A DNA stretch of 64,000 bases from Lindgomyces ingoldianus (GCF_010093535.1 NW_022985164.1:276142-340141); one strand, 5' to 3'. Counted from the stretch's first letter, positions 33,512 through 44,195 are shown. Made by a program: numbers and translations. The notes: generated by a model from the letters alone, not told the origin.

Positions 33512-35838
33512 CTACCTCACAACCTGATACGGATCACAATAGGGCACACAAGTATACGTCGGACAGCTCGCAATTGCTGTCAAAGTTTTCGTACCAGAGC
33601 ATGTGCTCGGCGCAGGCGTCGACACCGGGATGGGTGTGAGCCCGTAGCTCGTCTTCACCGTGATAATAGTCTTCTCGATAACATCCCTCTTCATCGTCTC
33701 CCAAGTCGGGATCGGAATATAAGGATCGCATGCTGTAGAGTAATCTGGACACATGGGCGGGACACACGGTGGGACGATCAAGGTTGTCGTGGTCTTGCAA
33801 GCTGGGATAGTTCCGGAGACGGGCGCTGGCTTCGTGTATGTCTTTGTTGGCATTGAGAGAGGTGTGGGGACGCCGATGGGGCCGCATGAAGGACAAGTCG
33901 GGCATTTCTTGATAGCGGTGACGGTGACTGGACAAGGTGGTTCAGGGTTGGCGTGTTCCGAGGGCTCAGTGCGGCGCTGGACGACGTCGTAGGCTTCTGC
34001 TGCGGCTTCGAGTGGGAGCGCGCATGCAATGGCGGGACATCTGATCAGCGGGCAGGGAGTGACGCGCGAGACAGTGGTTGTGAGACCACAGCCGGTCTTC
34101 ACTTCCGCACGCTTGTTAAGAACAGCGGCGGCGGTGGGTTCAGGTGCGGCTTCACGCTTACCCCAGCTAATATATGCTTCACTAGAGGCGCTCGACGTAT
34201 CGAAAGAAATAGTTTGCTGCGGTGGTTGAAGGCCAATAGAGTTAGGAGGCGTCACTTGCGGTTCTCTCTTGCCCCATGAGATGTATCCGGGGCCATCTGC
34301 CGAAGTCGGCTTCGGGTGGGGGTGTTGTTTGTACCACGAGATCCATTGAGATGGCTCACCCATTCCAATAGTATCAACTTGTGCATCTGCTTCCCTCTTA
34401 TCCCATGAGATGTATCCGGGGCCATCTGCTGAAGTCGGCTTCGGGTGTGGGTGCTGTTTATACCACGAGATCCCTTGAGATGGTTCTCCTAATCCGATGG
34501 TATTAACCTGTGCATCCGCCTCTCTCTTCTCTTTGCCCCATGTGACGTATGTTGGGCCTTCAGTTTCCTTTGGAGGTTGTGGGTATTTGGATAGCCACGA
34601 TAAGTATTGAGATGGAATTGGGTAGCCAGTGTTCACCTCTGCATCTGCCTCACGCTTGCCCCAGCTGATGCTAAAAGTAGGAGGCTGAATTCCGAGAGAA
34701 TTCGGAGGAGTAATCTGAGGAGGAGCAGGAATATCAGTGGGTCCATCGATGGGTTCCTCAGTGGGCTCAGGCTCTTCCCCGTCCTGTCGCTTGTACCAGC
34801 TGATGCTCATTTTTGGCTTTCCGATTCCAAAGTAGTCACTCTGCTTTGGAGGAGAGGGAATGAGGAAGCTCGGGAAGCTGGGCGGGCCGCTTGGTGGGGT
34901 TGGGGGTTCCTCGGCCGGCTCTTCGGGGGTCTCTGGGACTTCAGGGGTCTCAGTTGCTTGGGGTTCCTCATCTTGTCGCTTGCCCCAGATGACGCTATAG
35001 GTTGGCGGCTTCAGTTCGATTACGTTAGTTGGGGTGGGGATGGGGAAGTGGAAGGGCAAATCGTCCCCTGGGTCTTCAATAGGCTCAGGCTCCTCAGTTG
35101 GCTCTGGTTGTTCCTCATCTTGTCGCTTGCCCCAGATGATGCTATAGGTTGGTGGTCGTAATCCAATGACATTGGTTGGGGTAGGGATGGGGAAGGGGAA
35201 GGGCATATTGTCTACTGGATCTTCGACAGGCTCGGGCTCCTCAGTTGGCTCCGGTTGTTCCTCATCCTGTCTCTTATTCCAAGTCACAGATGCTGTGACT
35301 TCTGGAATGTCAGTTGCCCAGCTTACTCCTCCAGTGCTCTCGGCGTCAGTTGCCCAGCTAACTCCTCCGGTATTCTCATAGAGGCCAGTAGCCCAGCTCA
35401 CGCCGCCAGTATTTTCATAAGGGCCGGTAGCCCAGCTCACACTGCCAGTATTTGCGGGAGGATCGGTCTCCCAACGAACACCGCAGGACATTGAGGTGCC
35501 CGTAACGGTCTTAGTGACGGTCCGACAGCCTTTGCGACAAGTTGCTGTAGTCGGGCAGGCAGCATATGTGGTGACTGTTGGGGTGGCAGAGCAGGCTGGG
35601 TTCTTCCCGGGAATGGTCGTTGTCATTACTTTAACGCATGCTGGCTCATAGCAAGGCTCTTCAGGCGCCGGTATTAAAGGGCAGTGAATAACCCCTGCTA
35701 CTGATTGAGTGTAGCATGCAGGGCAGTTTATGGCACGAACGCTATCAACATTAGCTTGAGGTCCCAGATGAAGAAGTGTTGAACGAACCTAGCAACAAGG
35801 CCAAGTAAGGTAAGCACGCGGTGCTGAGAAGGTGCCAT
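33512..35838 (-). CDS. Secreted repeat precursor with multiple Kex2-type Lys-Arg sites (KEP-like)
   Basis: Two exons, 35838-35789 and 35741-33512, 759 residues; the 47 nt intron has a GCTAAT branch site. The start MAPSQHRVLTLLGLVASVRA is a clear signal peptide. A Cys-rich domain follows (about 22-105), then four near-copies of TGGVSWAT. From residue 173 to 561 ten Lys-Arg sites occur at spacings of mostly 37-64 residues. Eight of them follow Trp plus one residue (WNKR, WGKR x5, WYKR, WDKR), and one reads WGKEKR. Four of the Lys-Arg sites are followed by Glu-Ala, three of them by EADA, like the Ste13 processing tail of alpha-pheromone precursors. A second Cys-rich, Thr/Pro-rich domain ends the protein. 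It should be secreted, cut by Kex2, and release Trp-ended peptides of roughly 40-60 residues. No Cys-type alpha-pheromone core is visible. The function is unknown. Confidence 0.85.
34265..34522 (-). repeat. Two near-identical 129-bp tandem units in the repeat precursor
   Basis: Units 34394-34522 and 34265-34393 each encode 43 residues from EADAQV to WDKR or WGKR, differing at only a few positions. The other units of the gene are more diverged, so this pair is a recent duplication. Confidence 0.85.
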
Positions 35839-36877
35839 GCTTGAAACGGTCGTTCTCAGAACGATATTTCGATGGAAAGGTGATGATCGAGGCCGTTCTA
35901 CGGTGGTGTGAATCGACGGAAGGGCTCCAAAGTTATATGACGTTCATTCCATCGCGGTCACCTGGGGAAGTCCACCACAGTACTATGAGCAAATGAAAGA
36001 TACGAGCAGCCGAACTATCGTCGACCTACATAAAGACCCTTTCACGTGGATCATGTTGTCTCTATGCAAGTTGGTCCGTGGGCGGTGGACCGACGTTCTC
36101 GTCCCAGGTAAGAGGTTGAAATTTGACTTTGCGAGCTGCCTCCTAAGCTTTCCAAGGCGATAACTGGGAACAATCCAAGTGAGATTTGGGATGGTGGTAT
36201 GATTGGCAAGCTAAATTTAGAGAACGACAGTTATGTGTATCGAGGACGAGAGCTGATTTGGTGGGACCGGGTAATGCGAAGCAAAGGATAGAGTGGAAAA
36301 TGTATACGTAGATTGAAGTATAAATTGAAGAGATCGCACCGAAGATCCGGCAAGAACCGAACGAGGCCATATTGGGCGCAGGCTCAACAAGCTCAAATGA
36401 GGCCCTTGCAGATTAGCGGGGGTGGAAGGCCGGGGCTCAACGTCAACATCGAAAATCAATACATGGTCGCCGCATCTCCCCACCGATGTCCCCTTGCCAT
36501 CTATGAGAATCTAGAAGCGAATAGAATCGCCACCGGCTTTGCTGTTTCTTGCTTAGGGGACCGTTGGTCATGCACGCTCGGCTCTGCATCGAGCAAGTAC
36601 TTACCCTTTGTGGCAGCCGTACTGGAGGCCGAACAATCTAAACCACCGGGTGCAGGCTCGACAGGTTTGTCAATGTTTCTGTTTTTAGTGGTTTCAAGGG
36701 CACATATGAACAGCTGCCTGTCTTCTCCCTAGCTGAAGGTACTATATCTGTATGCATGAGACCGGCGGAGACGACGCATCCAGAAACTCGTTGGCTAGGT
36801 GGGCTTTGTGATAGGCGGGACCATCTTTTCACTCTGCGCAGGTTCGTTTCCATCCTCGAGAGCGATGCGTCTGCAAA
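35839..36877. other. Intergenic
   Basis: About 1 kb between two minus-strand genes: the promoter of the repeat precursor on the left and the 3' flank of QRI7 on the right. A 139-codon plus-strand frame (36313-36732) has no recognisable content and is not called. Confidence 0.5.
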
Positions 36878-38609
36878 CTAAGCGTCTTCGTGTGGCGAGA
36901 GCAACTGATCAAGAGGCCATTTGCGAATCGATCGGATGGTGTACGGAGAGCTATGACCAGCCGCATACATTTCGATTCCGGTCCAGGCTATCATTGCAGC
37001 ATTGTCAGTACAAAGGCTGGGTGGAGGAAATGCTAGTCGAACGCCAGCGTATCCGTGAGCAGTGAGCATACTCGCGAGTCTACACGTCCGAGTTAGTCAA
37101 CAGCATTCAGGTGCACAATAGAACTTACATGAGTCTGAGGAACTGATTTGCGGCAACGCCGCCACTCACAACGACCGTTTCTATACGATCGGGTCCAGGG
37201 TTCTCCAGAGACGCTTGCTGCAGCCCTAGCACAACTCGGCTAGCAAGATGCTCGAATGCAGCACGCATAACTTCCCTAGCCATGGCCTTGCGCTCTTCCA
37301 TGGTGGTGTCCTCTGACGACCGTTCAACTTTGCCCAGCTTCCCAGTCAGCGGATCGACCCGAAATCGCACCACGCGTTCGACGGCGGTCATTAAGCCTGA
37401 GAAGCTAAATTCAAGGCTCTTGCTTTTCAGCCCACCTGCAGCTTTGGAGAGAGGTTGATTGAACCCCCAACCGTATTTTGTAGTACTTTGCTTCTGGGCT
37501 TCTTCTTGGTTTTTGGGCACTGCGTATCCGTAGTCCCGTCGTGTTCGATAGATTGCGTGATATTCTCCGGCGGTCATCATCTCCAAACGATATTTATCCT
37601 CTATCTCCAGTTTCTGTGATGCTATTTCTGGCTCTGGGGTTGCGCTGTCGTGATGCCCTGCCAATTTCTGGGAGAACGCAAAGTCTTCCAGGAGCGCTCC
37701 GTACATCGTCGTCGTCGCATTCTGCAATATTTGAGGAGGCAGAACGGCGCGCGCAACCTTGTCCAGGCACTCTCCGACTGCAATGTCGCTCGTACCTGCA
37801 AGCACCCTGTGATCTGCCAGGGATGCAGAATGGATGAGGAGAGTATGGCCGCCCGACGCAAGGACCGAAAGGAAAGGGAATTCGGGCTGAATCGGGATCG
37901 CTATGGCGGGACTTCCGCCTCCTGATTTCTCATGGACGGCTAGGTCTTCGGGCCGGTAGGCATTCTGGAGAGCGGCCACCAAGCGCGGCGTCAGGGCATG
38001 GGCTTGCATGTGATGGACCCCTACAAGGTCGATCTATTCTTGAAGTGAGCTTGCATGGCGAGCCGGAAAACGTTCGAGCAGTACCTGCCACGCTGCTGCC
38101 AGTCCTTTGGCCGTGTCAAGACCGGTGAAGAGATTGGAGCGCATCCCAGGGCCCCGAGTGACGGAGATGAAATCTGGCCGTCTCCTCGTCCATATGCGAC
38201 CGGAATTTCCACCGTCTGGAAAGGTCACGATCCGACCGGAATTTCCACAGCCTGGACAAGTCACGAGTCGCCCTTTACATAGAAGCTCATCCTTGCATTC
38301 AACAGGAGGGAGATGGTGGATGGCCTCATCAACGAGCCCCGCAAGATTTTGCTGATGGGACTGGAGGGACACAAGCGGGTGAACGCCATGATATGTGGTG
38401 TTGTCAGAGGTCACTTTCTTGTGAAAGTGAAGCACGGCACTAGTACGGTGGCCGTTTAGTGACGTCTTTTTCTCAAGCACTGCGACAGATGTGTCGTCGC
38501 ACGATGTTTCGATTGCGAGGGTGAGGATGGAGCGATGTGTATGCGGTCGAGGCCGTCGGATCAGATGATAGCGGAGACCAACATAGCTAATATTCAGGCG
38601 AATCCGCAT
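36878..38609 (-). CDS. QRI7: Mitochondrial tRNA N6-adenosine threonylcarbamoyltransferase (QRI7/OSGEPL1)
   Basis: Three exons (38609-38085, 38033-37129, 37079-36878), 543 residues. Introns 38034-38084 and 37080-37128 are 51 and 49 nt. The TsaD/Kae1/Qri7 fold is clear: TLAIETSCDDTSVAV near the start, SVTRGPGMRSNLFTGL, the metal-binding HHMQAHALTPRL formed across the first intron, FLSVLASGGHTLL, ALLEDFA, EFSFSGLMTAV, VVVSGGVAANQFLR, and the terminal PPPSLCTDNAAMIAW. The basic N-terminus supports mitochondrial import. It transfers the threonylcarbamoyl group to A37 of ANN-decoding mitochondrial tRNAs. Odd feature: a short tandem duplication before the RGPG block. It is divergent from the patatin gene, 242 bp away. 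Confidence 0.92.
38198..38269 (-). repeat. 36-bp tandem duplication inside QRI7
   Basis: Two 36-bp units, 38198-38233 and 38234-38269, with few differences, encode 12-residue copies sharing the motif GNSGRI. They sit in the loop before SVTRGPGM, where the family normally has a short linker. Confidence 0.75.
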
Positions 38610-38851
38610 GTCTCATCTGAGAAACCCAATCGAGGCTACACAGAATGAAATGCAAGTGGAGAGCCGCATCACGATCGGCCTCGGAGGTCTGAGCCTGCAG
38701 TCCGTGCTGGGCGTGACATCATGTGAAAGCCGCGCGCACCTGCTCCAGCCCAGCACTCGACCGGCTCACCACACCCCCTTATACGATATCCTCCCCCACC
38801 GTACCGTCGCCAACTCTACCATGCGACACCCTGCTCCCAACAACCCTCCCC
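38610..38851. promoter_or_regulatory. Shared upstream region of QRI7 and the patatin lipase
   Basis: 242 bp between divergent starts. The lipase frame is open across part of it, so its true start could lie further left (38723). No specific sites are named. Confidence 0.4.
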
Positions 38852-41644
38852 ATGGCTGATGTCAAGAAGGAAACGGACGGCCCGGCCCCCTACTCCTCCC
38901 CCGCCTTCGACTTCACCCTACTTCCAGACTACAACGACGACTTTATAGCAGAGGCCGATCTTACCGAGTTCGCAAAGGCCCTGGCTGCTCCAGACAACTC
39001 CCCGTCTGCCGAGGACCTCTCGCTGCCCCCTCCGGAACCTCGGAAATTCATTACTGCCCTCAATGACTGGCGGCCCATTCATCAGCGCGTCCGGCGGCGA
39101 CGGAAGCATAACAAGCCTCCGCGCCGAGGCAAGGACGAGACGCGGGAAGGGTTCGTCTATACGCTATTGAAATGGCCGTTGTTGACAATCGTCTTCGGTT
39201 GGTTGCTCTTCCTGGGCATTGCCTACATGCTCACCCGCCTCTACATCTTCCTTTACGAGCAATGCATCACGTGGCGCGGCCGGAGACAGAGGTTGCGGAA
39301 GCAGCTGCAGAGTGCAGTCAACTATGAAGAGTGGATTCATGCCGCTGAAGAGCTCGATACATACCTCGGAAATGAATCGTGGAAGCAATCCGACGAGTAT
39401 GCATACTACGACAGCAAGACTATCCGGAGAGTGCAGACTCAGATGGTGAAGCTGCGGAAAAGAGCGGAGTCGGATGAAAAGGGGATGTCTGGTGCCAAGA
39501 CCCCCGCCGAACAACAGGCAAAGGCCGTGGACGAGCTGCGAGGCCTGGTCGAAGCATGCATCAAGAATAATTTCGTTGGATTCGAGAACCCGAGGCTGTA
39601 CAGCGAGACCTACTATGGAACGAAAGACCTTGTGCAAGCGTTCGTTGATGAAGCCGAGGCGTCTCTCTCCTTCCTTATCCGCACATCGCAGCTCGACCAG
39701 GAGGGCAAGAGGGCCATGTTCAAGCACCTCAGCACCAACTTCGGCCGCACTGCCCTTTGTCTATCGGGCGGTGCTACCTTCGCGTACTATCACTTTGGTG
39801 TGGCAAAAGCTCTTCTTGACGCGGCCCTGTTGCCCGAAGTCATCACTGGAACGTCGGGCGGAGCTTTGGTGGCAGGCTTGTTAGCCACACGAACTGATGA
39901 TGAGCTCAAGAAGCTGCTGGTGCCAGCCCTTGCTCACCGCATCACAGCATGCCACGATGACATGCTCACCTGGTTCAAACGATGGTATCGCACAGGCGCA
40001 CGCTTCGATAGCATCGATTGGGCTAGAAGGTGTGCCTGGTTCACACGAGGAAGCATGACATTTCGAGAAGCATACAACAGGACCGGCCGTATCCTGAACG
40101 TGTCCTGCGTTCCTTCAGACCCGCACTCGCCGACTATCCTGGCAAATTATCTTACTTCCCCGGACTGCGTTATCTGGTCCGCAGTCCTTGCTTCGGCTGC
40201 TGTCCCTGGGATTCTTAACCCAGTGGTCTTGATGAAGAAACAAAAAAACGGGACGCTTGTCCCGTACTCGTTCGGACACAAGTGGAAAGATGGTAGTCTT
40301 CGCACCGACATACCCCTGAAAGCACTCAACCTTCACTTCAATGTTCGCTTCTCTATCGTCAGTCAAGTTAACCCCCATATCAACCTATTCTTCTTTTCTT
40401 CTCGTGGATCCGTGGGACGACCAGTAACACATCGTCGCGGTCGCGGTTGGCGCGGCGGATTCCTTGGCTCAGCAATCGAGCAATATCTGAAACTCGACTT
40501 AACCAAATGGCTAAAAGTTCTCCGCCACCTGGAACTTCTCCCTCGACCATTAGGCCAAGACTGGAGCGAGATTTGGCTCCAGCGATTTAGTGGCACGATC
40601 ACGATCTGGCCGAAATCTATCCCCTCCGACTTCTACTTCATCCTATCCGATCCTTCTCCCCAACGACTAGCACGCATGATACACGTCGGCCAACAATCCG
40701 CCTTCCCAAAGCTCAAATTTATAGCTAACCGCGCCAAACTCGAGCACCTAATCCAACAGGGTCGTCGCCAGACCCGTCCCACCCGCACCCCCGACGGCGG
40801 CCTCGCCAACATCCTCTCCGAAGACGACCTTCGCGGTCTTCTCGAACGCACCAAGAGCGACAACGACGCGAATGGTGGTAGCGGCGCAGCACCAAACGTC
40901 TTCTCCGGCTCTGAATCATCCTCCTCCGCGTCTCCTCGACCAGGCTCGCCAGTCGACATGCCCCTTGGTTTCTCTTTCACTAAGCAATCGACTAAACGCG
41001 CACCCGCGCGCCTCACAACAAAGCCCACTAACCGGCCTGGAAACGGCCAGCCGTCAGGACCAGACAGCCCGTCACTAAGCCAACGCCTAAGCGGGTGGTG
41101 GTCTAAAATGTCTCCCCGCGATCCCTCCCATCCCCCTTCGCAACCCAAACCTCGCCCCCGCCCGCGCATCCTCCCCCAAAAATCCACGTCCCCGCCCCCA
41201 GCTTCACCCTACCTCCAAGACCGGCCAATGTCAATGTTCGAGCTCGGGCATCCACACGATCAGGTTGTGCAACAGCTTTATATGCGTGCGGGGGAGGCGG
41301 GGAAACATAGACTCACGGGAAGTTTTTTGAAGGAGGTTAAACGGCAGAGTAGGGTTTTTGTCGATGATGCTGATGTTGGTGGTTCTGATGATGACGATTT
41401 AGATGAGAATGAGCTAGCTGACTTTGAGAGTACAGCGCGGAGACGAGGCATTTTCAGCGATGACGAGAAGAAGTATGCGAGAGATGAGTCAGATGATGGG
41501 ATGGACGCTGAGATGGAGGATTATGGAGGCGATGATGAGGATGAGGGAGATGGCGAAGCTGAATTTGAGGCGGGATCTGAGGGTCGTAGTGCGGGGAACA
41601 GTTTGGGGCTGGGGATGGGTGGGAAGGAGGGAGGCGTGATGTGA
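38852..41644 (+). CDS. Patatin-like triacylglycerol lipase/phospholipase (DUF3336 plus patatin, TGL family)
   Basis: Intronless from Met 38852 (MADVKKETDG), 930 residues; the frame is open to 38723 but the extension looks non-coding. A hydrophobic segment at about residues 110-140 (LLTIVFGWLLFLGIAYML) should insert into or associate with the membrane or lipid droplet. The DUF3336 region follows (EEWIHAAEELDTYLGNESWK). The patatin domain contains the oxyanion GGATFAYYHFG, the nucleophile Ser335 in GTSGGALVAG and the partner Asp480 in KDGSLRTDIP. This order matches yeast Tgl3/4/5 and the Pezizomycotina patatin-like phospholipases. The C-terminal about 250 residues are disordered, Ser/Pro-rich then strongly acidic. 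Expected to hydrolyse neutral lipids, possibly with acyltransferase side activity. Confidence 0.9.
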   Translation: MADVKKETDGPAPYSSPAFDFTLLPDYNDDFIAEADLTEFAKALAAPDNSPSAEDLSLPPPEPRKFITALNDWRPIHQRVRRRRKHNKPPRRGKDETREGFVYTLLKWPLLTIVFGWLLFLGIAYMLTRLYIFLYEQCITWRGRRQRLRKQLQSAVNYEEWIHAAEELDTYLGNESWKQSDEYAYYDSKTIRRVQTQMVKLRKRAESDEKGMSGAKTPAEQQAKAVDELRGLVEACIKNNFVGFENPRLYSETYYGTKDLVQAFVDEAEASLSFLIRTSQLDQEGKRAMFKHLSTNFGRTALCLSGGATFAYYHFGVAKALLDAALLPEVITGTSGGALVAGLLATRTDDELKKLLVPALAHRITACHDDMLTWFKRWYRTGARFDSIDWARRCAWFTRGSMTFREAYNRTGRILNVSCVPSDPHSPTILANYLTSPDCVIWSAVLASAAVPGILNPVVLMKKQKNGTLVPYSFGHKWKDGSLRTDIPLKALNLHFNVRFSIVSQVNPHINLFFFSSRGSVGRPVTHRRGRGWRGGFLGSAIEQYLKLDLTKWLKVLRHLELLPRPLGQDWSEIWLQRFSGTITIWPKSIPSDFYFILSDPSPQRLARMIHVGQQSAFPKLKFIANRAKLEHLIQQGRRQTRPTRTPDGGLANILSEDDLRGLLERTKSDNDANGGSGAAPNVFSGSESSSSASPRPGSPVDMPLGFSFTKQSTKRAPARLTTKPTNRPGNGQPSGPDSPSLSQRLSGWWSKMSPRDPSHPPSQPKPRPRPRILPQKSTSPPPASPYLQDRPMSMFELGHPHDQVVQQLYMRAGEAGKHRLTGSFLKEVKRQSRVFVDDADVGGSDDDDLDENELADFESTARRRGIFSDDEKKYARDESDDGMDAEMEDYGGDDEDEGDGEAEFEAGSEGRSAGNSLGLGMGGKEGGVM

Positions 41645-42311
41645 ACTGTGCCCTGCCCGGGTACATGTCGCTGGATGGATAAGGGGGATGTCAAGACAGA
41701 GAAAGTAGAGGCCCGTTTGTATTCTTAACCTTGTATTGCTGGCTGGTTCTGAGCTTGGTTCGTGAGGATATGGCTGGGTGGGTATGGTATAGCATGGCAT
41801 GGTATTGTATGTGGCCGGCGTCTTAGAAAAGATTGGAATTGTTTGAGATCATTGTTATCGGCATGCATGTATGGTATACGGTTGGGAAAGGATTGCTAGC
41901 AGCAACAGTCTGAAATTCACGCGAGAATTAGAGGATAAAATATCAAGAAAGTATTATTTAGCAAATTGCTACTTCTATGTGGGTATCTCAATGCTGCAAA
42001 TGCCAAAAAATGCCACAAAAAAAATGCGTTCAAAGTGCTCCGGATAATGCCTCTAGAAATGTGCTCAAGGCTAATCCGACGAACCTGATACATCGTCATA
42101 AATACATTAGTTATAAGGTCCATGCCTCATGAACAGACAATTGGATCTGACAGAAACGCCTCAAATGCTTCCAAATTCCTCCGTATTCATGATGCTCGTA
42201 CAACAAAGTGCTATTAGAAAACCGTGAGTGGCGAAAACTTTTGTTTGTACTTCCTTTCGCGCCTCTTTTCGATTTCTTTTCGAAGTTATGTCTTGGGGTA
42301 AAGTCTCTCGT
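41645..42311. other. Intergenic, convergent 3' regions
   Basis: 667 bp between the lipase and TFIIIA 3' ends. AT-rich towards the right. No gene or repeat is supported. Confidence 0.5.
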
Positions 42312-44195
42312 TCATCCAACCGGCCGCTCCCACATCACCAACCCATTATGCACATCGACAGCCGGTGGCAACTCTCCCAATCCCATCGCACGATCCAACT
42401 CAGCCTCGTCATTCTCCACCTCATCGTCAAATCCGTACTGCTCCGTAAAGGGCGTCAGCATAGGATCGACCGGAATATTGTCATCTCCGTTCTGGAAATC
42501 AGGCGTTGCATCTAGGTAAGGGATCTGACTCTGGGATAGATCCGGATCCAGGTAGGGTGTCTGGCTTTGGGAAAGGCTTGGTGTCATGTAAGGGCTCTGA
42601 TACTGTGACAAAGTTGGGTCGAAAGGGTGACTGAGCATATCATCCCCATCGAGACCTCCAATCCAGAAAGGACCACCTTGGAGCGCGTCTCGTTCCGCAA
42701 TCCGTTCCTCGATCTCCTCATCTGACAATTTATGATCGACGCCGCGAAGATGCCGGCGAAGATCCCGGTCCATCGTAAAGCGTCGATTGCAGTCTGAAAC
42801 GAAGCATGCAACCGGCCTACCCTCGTCGTATCCAACACCAGTCAGAAGTCCGAGCATTGACTCGTCAAACTCTTGTTTCTTGGTTCGTGTGGCTTTTCTT
42901 GACTCCATATTCTTCTTCTTTGCTTCCTTCGCAGCCCTTCGGGTGTTCTTGCGGTTCTGGGAGTTGAGATGTTGCGTTCTAATGTGCTGTTCCAGAGTGC
43001 TCTTGCATGTGGTTGCGAAATCGCAAGAATTCTTCCCATCCCAAGCCTGAACCTCTGGAACATTGGATGTCGATGCATCGAAGGAGCCGCAGATCCAGTT
43101 CCTCAGATTGTCATGTACGCACTTGATATGGACCTTCAAGTTTCCGCGCCGATTGAAGGATCGATTGCAGCCTGGCTTAGGGCAAGGGTACTGGTATAAT
43201 CCACCCTCAGGTGTCTCGTGTGCTACATCGATATGCGCACGCAAACCGTGTTCCGTGGTACACTTCTTACCACAATGCTGGCACGTAGGTGGGTGACAAT
43301 TGCGGAAGTGATCCCTGAGTTCGGGTTGCGTCCGAAATGCAATAGGTTCTTTCGGCAGAATCACTACCCCCATCGCTTCCGTCTCAACGGGTTCTCCGCC
43401 AGCTGAAGTTATGCAAATACCGCACGAAAATCGGAGTTCTCCATCTCCATGGCAGTTTTCAATGTGCCTCTTGAGTGCAGGCTTCAAGTCGAAGGCTGCG
43501 GTGCAACGCTTCCCGGTATCGTCGTCAACGTGATCACACGCAAATGGCTTCAACCCCAGGTGCTCAGCTCTGATATGTCTCTGCAGAGTGTCCTTCTTTC
43601 TGAATTCCTGCTCGCATGGAGGGTAACCTACACAGCGGAGTCTAGCCTCGTGGGTGTTCTGGTGTCGAACGAGCCGTTCTTTGTTCGTGAACGTCTTCCC
43701 ACATTCTGACCTGTCACATACAAAAGAGCGCTCAGCGTTACTGTGGGCCGCCTTCGTATGGCGATCCACATGGTCCTTACGGGTAAAAGTCTTGTCGCAG
43801 TCGCCATAGGGACAGGAGAAGGGACGCTCCTTTGAGTGGGTAAGCATGTGCTGCTCCAGGCGACACGGTCGATTGAAGCGTCTTCCACAGCCTTCGACGG
43901 GGCAGACTTTGTTCCACTCGCGCCTAGCCTCGCTCCAGGCCCTCACATTGCCGTTTTCAGTGAAGGCGGCAACTTCGTCGTTGACCTTGGGTACGGGTAG
44001 GTCACCGACTTTTGAATCATGTTGTTGTGACGCGGTATCACTCCCATAAGCCTCGTCTTCTTCATCGTCGATCGCTACAGATAGAGTATCAGCACCCACC
44101 CTGTAAACGTCATGTTCGCAGTGATGTTTACCTCGACGAAACTTCCTCTTGGACCCGGCATTATCTGCACTAACATTTTTACGTTTGACGGCCAT
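42312..44195 (-). CDS. Transcription factor IIIA-like C2H2 zinc finger protein
   Basis: 627 residues as one open frame. About ten C2H2 fingers run from residue about 96 to 500, with the uneven linkers and split later fingers of fungal TFIIIA: first CPVEGCGRRFNRPCRLEQHMLTH-type fingers in tandem, then a finger with a long insert, then a final isolated CFVSDCNRRFTMDRDLRRH-type finger. TFIIIA binds the internal control region of 5S rRNA genes and recruits TFIIIC and Pol III. The C-terminus is acidic with three SQSQxPYL-type repeats. A 57 nt segment near the N-terminus (about 44072-44133) has intron-like ends and would splice in frame. Divergent from RPB6. The alternative is another multi-finger factor; I judge TFIIIA most likely. 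Confidence 0.8.
   Translation of the reverse strand: MAVKRKNVSADNAGSKRKFRRGKHHCEHDVYRVGADTLSVAIDDEEDEAYGSDTASQQHDSKVGDLPVPKVNDEVAAFTENGNVRAWSEARREWNKVCPVEGCGRRFNRPCRLEQHMLTHSKERPFSCPYGDCDKTFTRKDHVDRHTKAAHSNAERSFVCDRSECGKTFTNKERLVRHQNTHEARLRCVGYPPCEQEFRKKDTLQRHIRAEHLGLKPFACDHVDDDTGKRCTAAFDLKPALKRHIENCHGDGELRFSCGICITSAGGEPVETEAMGVVILPKEPIAFRTQPELRDHFRNCHPPTCQHCGKKCTTEHGLRAHIDVAHETPEGGLYQYPCPKPGCNRSFNRRGNLKVHIKCVHDNLRNWICGSFDASTSNVPEVQAWDGKNSCDFATTCKSTLEQHIRTQHLNSQNRKNTRRAAKEAKKKNMESRKATRTKKQEFDESMLGLLTGVGYDEGRPVACFVSDCNRRFTMDRDLRRHLRGVDHKLSDEEIEERIAERDALQGGPFWIGGLDGDDMLSHPFDPTLSQYQSPYMTPSLSQSQTPYLDPDLSQSQIPYLDATPDFQNGDDNIPVDPMLTPFTEQYGFDDEVENDEAELDRAMGLGELPPAVDVHNGLVMWERPVG

Noticed and set aside
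33512..35838. Calling the repeat precursor an alpha-pheromone or dikaritin RiPP precursor
   Set aside because: KR and EADA processing marks fit, but there is no Cys-containing pheromone core and no DUF3328-type tailoring gene in the window.
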